NCBI RefSeq assembly: GCF_032854445.1
Contig: NC_088295.1
Span: forward strand, 14,061,385 to 14,125,384
Direction: 5' to 3'
Source: Liolophura sinensis
Taxonomy: Eukaryota; Mollusca; Polyplacophora; Chitonida; Chitonidae
Length of the DNA stretch: 64,000 bases
Below the pieces are notes generated by a model that was given only the letters and a program-made list of their open reading frames with translations, searched no databases and was not told the DNA's origin. Shown here one piece after another: positions 58,801-64,000 of this stretch; position 1 is the stretch's first letter, and each line of letters opens with the position of its first letter. The translations under genes and the position numbers were made by a program.

Positions 58801-61800
58801 GCGGTGTTGTGTGTTGTTTTCTTCAAAAAAAAATCCCCTGTCCAAACCCATGGCGTACGGTTTTGTAGTTACTTTTCTAAGTGGCATCTTAAACCCATCT
58901 CTTCCTTTCCTGAAAAGAAACTAGAAAGTTCGGTATTTCTTTAACAGTTGAATTTAGCCTAATAATTTACATTTTAAGTCACATTTCTTGGGCTCATCAT
59001 GACTCAAGGTACATGAGCAGATAGAAATTTTTGCTCTATATGGCCATGGCTTTTAACTTATATTATATTGGTGATAGCACTGGGGTATGATGGAATGCCA
59101 TAAGGAGTGATGAGAATTACCCATGATTTACTGTGAACCTGGCTGGCTAACGTGCAAACATTCAAAATTGTCCGTTGATAGCTTTGGAGAGGAGGGGGAG
59201 TTGTTCATTTCTCGGTTTGTGTGACAGGCGGCCGACCTATGTGGCAAGTTACCTGCAGCACATGAGTAATACCCTGTTACCTGCAAAGTCTATGTTACAC
59301 GCACAGGCTTACATTTCTATTTCTGAAGTAGGGTGGTGTCATTTGAACATTTCTATTGAGAAAACTACTGATCTTAGCTCCCATCTGTTGACATGCAGCA
59401 GAAACTACATGTCTTGGGCTACAGTTTGGTGCAAGTTTTAGGTTTGTAGCTTTCATAGTTTTCGAGTTATAGGCCACTGAAAGTACCCAATTGAAAAAAG
59501 TTTTTGAGCATATCTCAAGATTTGCCAAATCCGAAAGCATATTCGGAATAAGCGTTGCCAAATACACCGAGAACACGAAAACATGATCAAACTTAGACAC
59601 TTTTTATGACGTCATAAGTTTAACTAATGGTGAGCTTCCAAAGTTTTCAATGGTTGTCGAAGATGTTTTCAAACTTGTTCTAACTAGGATTACTCTATGA
59701 GCATATCAAATTTCAGAAGAATGCGTTCCTTGGTTCTTGAGACGACGATTTTTAAAGGTTAACCAAACAAAGCCAAAATTTGCCTCGTAATCTTGTTCCT
59801 AAAATCACCAAATTTCAACAACATCCAAAAAAAAAAAAAAAAAACAGAAGAAAAATAATAAAAATCTGAACAAAAAGTGTCCCAGCATGTTCCCTTATAC
59901 AACAAAACAACAGCAGCAGCAACAAGTTAATACTAGCATTCAATCAAGGGCCACAAGTCTCTGAGTTGAAGAAGATATCTAGCTCTTGCCAAAACACTTT
60001 GCTATACTTTTAAAACCATTCCTTTTGCAATTTACTCCATGTCCCCATGTCTTCCTCTCTACAAAAACAACACATCGTGAAATAGCCTAGTATCATCCCA
60101 ATGGACATCATAAAGATCACTGTTCAAAATCCAAACCATAGCTGTAATCCTGAGAGTCATTAAGAGTATCATTTTCAAGACAAGGGTCTACTGAAGGCCA
60201 GATGATTACAAACATGTAAGTACATTATCTGAGAAAATCAGTAACAGTTGGGTCTGTATCTCACCTGAGCATTTTGCAACCCACTGAGGAATTTCTGGCC
60301 AGTCAACTGAACATTATTCAGCAAATTTTGCTCCTTGATTACTTTTACAACCTCTTCTAACAACACAATCTTTGCTGGATCACCAACCCAGGTGTTGAAT
60401 ATTCGATAGGGCTGAAATAAAAATGAAAACACAATAAGACACTGACATAAGCTGAAGCTTCATTATGTTGATGATCTGGGTTTATGCCTTACTCAAAAAT
60501 ATTTCACTTATATGATTATGGTGAGAGGGAACTAGGCAGAGCCTGCGGGAAATTCATGACCCTCCGCAGGTTGTTGGCAGACCTTCCCACCTATGACCTG
60601 AGAGGAAGCCAGCATGAGGGGCTTGAGCTTACAGCCATCGTATTGGTGAGAAGCTCCTGGGTAATGAAGGATACACAGCTTCAGGCCGTGCTTATTTAGT
60701 ACTTAACTGGATCACAGAATAAGTCATCCTAAAAATACTAAAAACCCAATACTCAGAGGATTAATACCATCACTGAATAAACAAAATGATCTTGTAATTC
60801 CACGACTCCACAGCTCAAATTACCTACATACACAAAACATCTTACAGCTTTTTTGACCATATTTACCATGTACAGTACAAATTTAAATACACTCAATTAA
60901 TTGATTAATGTTTTGCTTTGGTTGGCTCATACTACTGCACATTGAGGCTGAAATAAAAATACTGTAGAAATAACAAACCTCTTTAGAGCGGAACTGATCC
61001 TTGAAGAAAAATCCGCCAGTTAACATTTTCTTGCTGAAGGTCACAAGGTCAGGAGGATCACGAAGGTTAAAGTGTTCATGAGCCCAGAACTTGCCAGTCA
61101 CACCGCAACCTGTCTGTACCTCATCCAACAGCAGGCCTATCTCATTCTGAAGTAGGAAGGTGAACACCAAACCCCATCTTTCATTATGAACATTTCAGGA
61201 ATGTACAACACACAATCAAAAGTATCCTTCCTGGACATGGATCGGTTAAAACATGTTTATCTTACAGGCAAGGCCTCATTGTAATGTAGTTGACAGTTGC
61301 CTTACTTTAAATTTCACTCATTTGAAAAATATCAAAGAGCATAATAAAGATTTATTGAAAATACCTTAGACTTCAAGGCACATTTATATGGCACACACAC
61401 CTCTTGTGCTATGTCCTGAAGACCTTGGAAAAAGTAAGGAGTAGCAAAATTGTCTCCCCCTTCTCCTTGTATGGGTTCTATTATCATCCCGGCCACAGGG
61501 CTCTTCTTTTTGAACTTTTCAATCAGGTCACGCACCTACAACAGTTCAAACATAAATAATTTATCAGATTGAACATTCACTGAAATATGATGGGGACATA
61601 TGTCACAGTAAGCCAGCTTAACCAATGTAATTCTGCACATTTTCGCATGCGTGGAAACTGTTTCAAGCTTATTCTGAAGGCGTTATTATTTGTAGGCTGT
61701 TAAAATTATACTTTACTGTGAAGTACTTAATTTCCATGTGGAACTAATTTAAGCGGATTTCACGGTCAATACTTTATAGCGAAAAATAATTCCAGCCGAA

Positions 61801-63096
61801 AAATATCCAATATTGAATCATACACTACAGGTAGTAGTAATAATGAAGTGAAATCTTTGCTAGGGTGACGAAATTGTGCCAAGAAAGCCTGACGGGCCAA
61901 CTCAATTTTTTAACAGCAGGGAAGGGAAATTATGGTTTAAATATATACAAACTCTGGTGCTAAGGCTTGGTGGGTATAAAGCAAGGTGGGAGTTTATTCG
62001 TCTTTAGGTTTGCTCAATCTTCGCTACGCCCGTAAAGTGAAAGACAAGTAGATACCAGCACGTGCTGGCTTCTAATGAAGGTCGCTCTGTTACACACTAT
62101 CCCATTGGCTGTATCTCTCCTGTGGTCCAATGAGTAAAGTGTGTACCAACAACACAATGGCCGTTTGACAACTATGGCAATGTTTGTGGTTTCTGACCTG
62201 CTACGGAGGATGACTAAAACTGGAAACAATGCAAAACTTACCGTGTTGCTTGATAAAGAATAAGTGATCGGCGCCGATATGGTGAATTCATATGTTTTGC
62301 CTTGAACTGCTCAAAAGGTGACAGGTCACTTGGCGAGGTTTTTAAAAGTACTCATGAACGAATTAAAAAGAAGTGAGACCTGTTTGGGTACTGCTCACGA
62401 CAGGTGCGACAGTAATCTTCTTACGTAGTGATAATCCATCCCTTATGGTTTTAATCTCTGATCCAGATCACCGAATAGTGGCACCGCAGGAAGCAAAGGT
62501 GGGTTAAAGCCAGCCATGATGATACCTGTTTGACGTGCCTAATAATTTCGTCCATATTATATCTTGGAAGATTTTAAGATTTGTTTTTCACCATTCTCTT
62601 AAATACACGAAAATTAATTCTCGCCAACATATTTTTGGAAAAAATCCACAAGAAAAAATTCCAGCGAATAGTAAGTACTTTACAGTATATGACGCCATGA
62701 AATTGGCCCATCCAACCAATGTAGTTGTCCCCAAAATCAAATAAAAAATGTGCATAAATTGCATTGAAAGTTGGTCTTTCGAATACAAAAATTAACAATG
62801 GATATATTATAGTTCAACTGAAACATTATTTCCATCTCAAGATCTGATAGACAACAGATATCAGAATAAGGAGGCAGCTAGGTCTTGAGAAAAGTGATTA
62901 AGTAGGTATATGTATTACAACTGCTTCGTTAACTCTCTTAATCTCACCTCTTCCAGGCACCTGTCCTCCTCTGCCCTGTTCTCAGTGGTGAAATCTTCCA
63001 GAGGATACTTCAGCTGGGGGAAGGTTGCGATTGGCCAATTAGGGCCAGGAAAGTCCAGTTTATGTAAGGGCTTTGTATGAGTGACAGCCAGGGCAC
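55690..63096 (-). CDS. ABAT: 4-aminobutyrate aminotransferase (GABA transaminase), C-terminal 276 residues (partial gene)
   Basis: ABAT is the mitochondrial PLP enzyme that transfers the amino group of GABA to 2-oxoglutarate, giving succinic semialdehyde and glutamate. Six exons are present: 63096-62948, 61535-61401, 61146-60979, 60411-60265, 58002-57891 and 55811-55690. All splice in phase. Landmarks match human [53 protein letters not shown], the LLDEVQTG site whose Asp contacts the PLP ring nitrogen, [19 protein letters not shown] with the Schiff-base lysine, [19 protein letters not shown] and LRPTLV, ending [11 protein letters not shown]. Human is 500 residues, so about 55% is here. The targeting peptide, iron-sulfur cysteines and first half lie beyond the right edge. 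The catalytic residues visible are intact. Confidence 0.96.
55996..56321 (+). repeat. SINE family B, copy 4, truncated in the tRNA-like head
   Basis: Starts cgggaccggtagatccagg (head without A box), continues gaggaagttgtaacttcctc and ggcggcttgcttgccttcgg, and ends gtcatatgactgaaaaattg, gacgttaaaccccaagc, (actc)n. It is flanked by acattgccttta at 55984-55995 and 56322-56333, a perfect 12-bp target duplication. Confidence 0.92.
56426..57230. repeat. 43-bp minisatellite with about 165-bp higher-order repeat
   Basis: The basic unit is tgagtacacacgatgtgata, tacagtccttgcctttg, tctgta. A distinct variant with aaatacccatgacgtga recurs at 56557, 56724, 56887 and 57050 (spacing 167, 163, 163), defining four-unit blocks. 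Open frames across it are a by-product of the lack of stops, not genes. Confidence 0.93.
57891..58002 (-). CDS. ABAT: ABAT exon (fifth visible)
   Basis: Encodes [20 protein letters not shown] to ALLRKKG. Acceptor ttctttcag, donor AAAG|gttggt, phase 1. Matches human [20 protein letters not shown]. Confidence 0.92.
58003..60264 (-). other. ABAT intron between fourth and fifth visible exons
   Basis: A 2.26-kb intron. 59.45-59.8 kb has a run of sequence (catatcaaatttcagaagaa, ttcttgagacgacgatttt) that looks repeat-derived, followed by an A-run at about 59828-59845. No family named. Confidence 0.55.
60265..60411 (-). CDS. ABAT: ABAT exon (fourth visible)
   Basis: Forty-nine codons: [19 protein letters not shown] through [20 protein letters not shown]. 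Acceptor tttatttcag, donor CAG|gtgaga, phase 0 both sides. Confidence 0.95.
60412..60978 (-). other. ABAT intron between third and fourth visible exons
   Basis: A 567-bp intron, about a third of it a SINE A copy. Confidence 0.75.
60478..60668 (-). repeat. SINE family A, diverged copy
   Basis: Plus text: ttactcaaaaatatttcac, gcagagcctgcgggaaattc, gttggcagaccttcccacc, gaggaagccagcatgaggg and gagaagctcctgggtaatg, the reversed SINE A order. Older than the 44.6-kb copy. Confidence 0.85.
60979..61146 (-). CDS. ABAT: ABAT exon (third visible, PLP site)
   Basis: Fifty-six codons: [56 protein letters not shown]. Contains the PLP-contacting Asp and the Schiff-base Lys (second K of SKKM). Donor GAG|gtttgt is non-ideal but phase-consistent. 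The human GGGCTGK is GCGVTGK here. Confidence 0.95.
61401..61535 (-). CDS. ABAT: ABAT exon (second visible)
   Basis: Forty-five codons: [42 protein letters not shown]. Acceptor actgttgtag, donor GAG|gtgtgt. Joined to the next exon the length matches human exactly. Confidence 0.94.
61536..62947 (-). other. ABAT intron between first and second visible exons
   Basis: A 1.4-kb intron. 61.98-62.35 kb is GC-richer, with a perfect 14-bp palindrome ccagcacgtgctgg (62055-62068) and a minus-strand donor-like cacg|gtaagt at 62241-62246. No phase-compatible exon was found. Confidence 0.65.
62948..63096 (-). CDS. ABAT: ABAT exon (first of six visible)
   Basis: Encodes [17 protein letters not shown] through [11 protein letters not shown] to RCLEE. 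Acceptor cgtttag, entering phase 1; donor GAG|gtgaga, phase 0. Confidence 0.93.
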
Positions 63097-63192
63097 CTAA
63101 ACGAACAACAACACATGTACAGCCAGATAGTTAGTCCTATCTTAAGAGGAATGCTTTGTAAGACACAAATCTTGGATCAAAATAAATGTCTT

Positions 63193-63326
63193 ATGTGGGA
63201 GGGTCTGCCAACAACTTTCAGATGGCCATGGGTTTTCCCCTGGCTATGCCCTTTTCCCTCCCACCATAATGCTGGCCATCATCGTATAAGTGAGACATTC
63301 TGTAGTACGATGTAAAACACCAAACA
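63193..63326 (+). repeat. SINE family A, 5'-truncated diverged copy
   Basis: The text tgtgggagggtctgccaac, ttccctcccaccataatgc, atcgtataagtgagac and gtaaaacaccaaac follows the SINE A 3' half. Confidence 0.82.
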
Positions 63327-63529
63327 GAAACTACATTATTCGGAACTATAAATTTGCCAATGGAAATCACCCAAATGACTTTACCTTAATTGGCTAATTA
63401 CAAAGGGCAGTACCTACCCTTAGTCACCAACCCAATGTTTCATTTCAAACGAACTGGTTGTTTATCATCTCTACAGCTTTCTACTTCCAACTGTGTGTCC
63501 ATGCATTGTATCTCATCTTACCAGGGTAT

Positions 63530-64000
63530 GTATCTTACTCATTGTTCATCCATGAAATGTGCCTTATTTTACCCATTGTGTCCATGAAATGCCTTATCTC
63601 ACCCATTGTGCATAAATGAAATGTGCCTTATCTTACTCATTGTTCATCCATAAAATGTGCCTTATCTTACCCATTGTTCATACATGAATACTAGTATGCC
63701 TTATCTCACCCATTGTGCATCCATGAAATGTGCCTTATCTCATCCATTGTGCATCCATGAAATGTGCCTTACCGTATCCATATTAGGTCCATGAAAAGTG
63801 CCTTATCTTACCTATTGTGTATCAATGAAATGTGCCTTATCTTACCCACTGTACATGAAATGTGTCTTTTTTTTACCCATTGTTCATCCATGAAACGTGC
63901 CTTTTTTCACCCATCATACATCCATGAAATGTGCCTTATCTTACCCATAATAGGTCCATGAAAGATGCCTTATCTAACCTATTGCGTGTCAATGAAATGT
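63530..64000. repeat. 34-bp tandem repeat, about 14 diverged units, cut by window edge
   Basis: The unit is catccatgaaatgtgcctta followed by tcttacccattgtg. Units are spaced about 34 bp, with small indels and substitutions. Continues past the right end. Confidence 0.88.

Larger units (their letters stand above)
63097..64000 (-). other. ABAT upstream intron (runs off the window)
   Basis: Contains a SINE A fragment (63193-63326) and a 34-bp tandem array reaching the window end. No further exon seen. Confidence 0.7.

Noticed and set aside
62241-62340. Possible alternative first exon of ABAT on the minus strand ending at a gtaagt donor
   Set aside because: The short frame starting [10 protein letters not shown] ends in phase 2, which does not fit the phase-0 start of the next ABAT exon.

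Overview
The window is an AT-rich, intron-rich animal genomic segment. Four spliced host genes are supported by exon translations, splice sites and consistent codon phase. The repeat content is tRNA-headed SINEs with (AAATA)n-type or (CACT)n tails, a CR1/Jockey-group LINE, and many minisatellites, often organised in higher-order units. The SINE types (sequences ending in 'tactcaagaatatttcac' or 'gtactcaacaatttttcag') are ones I associate with molluscs and other lophotrochozoans. A bivalve or gastropod is the best guess; the species cannot be named.

Layout. 1-777 (-): 5' end of a MEIOB-like gene (meiosis-specific ssDNA-binding OB protein), three exons, cut by the window edge. 778-5805: intergenic sequence and CRLF3 3'UTR, with a SINE scrap and a 39-bp tandem repeat. 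5806-20434 (-): complete CRLF3 in seven coding exons. Its 8-kb third intron holds a broken LINE (about 11.6-14.9 kb) with a nested SINE, plus three separately inserted SINEs. One CRLF3 exon carries an apparent one-base insertion. 20435-23946: head-to-head gap with a CpG-richer probable promoter zone.

23947-50687 (+): a three-exon gene for a 632-residue protein with two adjacent membrane helices and four PPxY motifs. I do not recognise it as a named family. Its first intron is 24 kb and contains three minisatellite arrays, the largest (45-bp unit, 24 copies, with a 225-bp higher-order repeat) ending about 400 bp before exon 2. Intron 2 is mostly a 48-bp minisatellite. 50688-55689: 3'UTRs and tail-to-tail spacer. 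55690-64000 (-): the last six exons of ABAT (GABA transaminase), with the 5' half beyond the right edge.

The four genes do not form a pathway: MEIOB acts in meiosis, CRLF3 in cytokine-type signalling, ABAT in mitochondrial GABA breakdown, and the PPxY protein probably as a membrane adaptor for WW-domain ubiquitin ligases. No LTR element, Polinton, viral fossil, CRISPR array or independent RNA gene was recognised.
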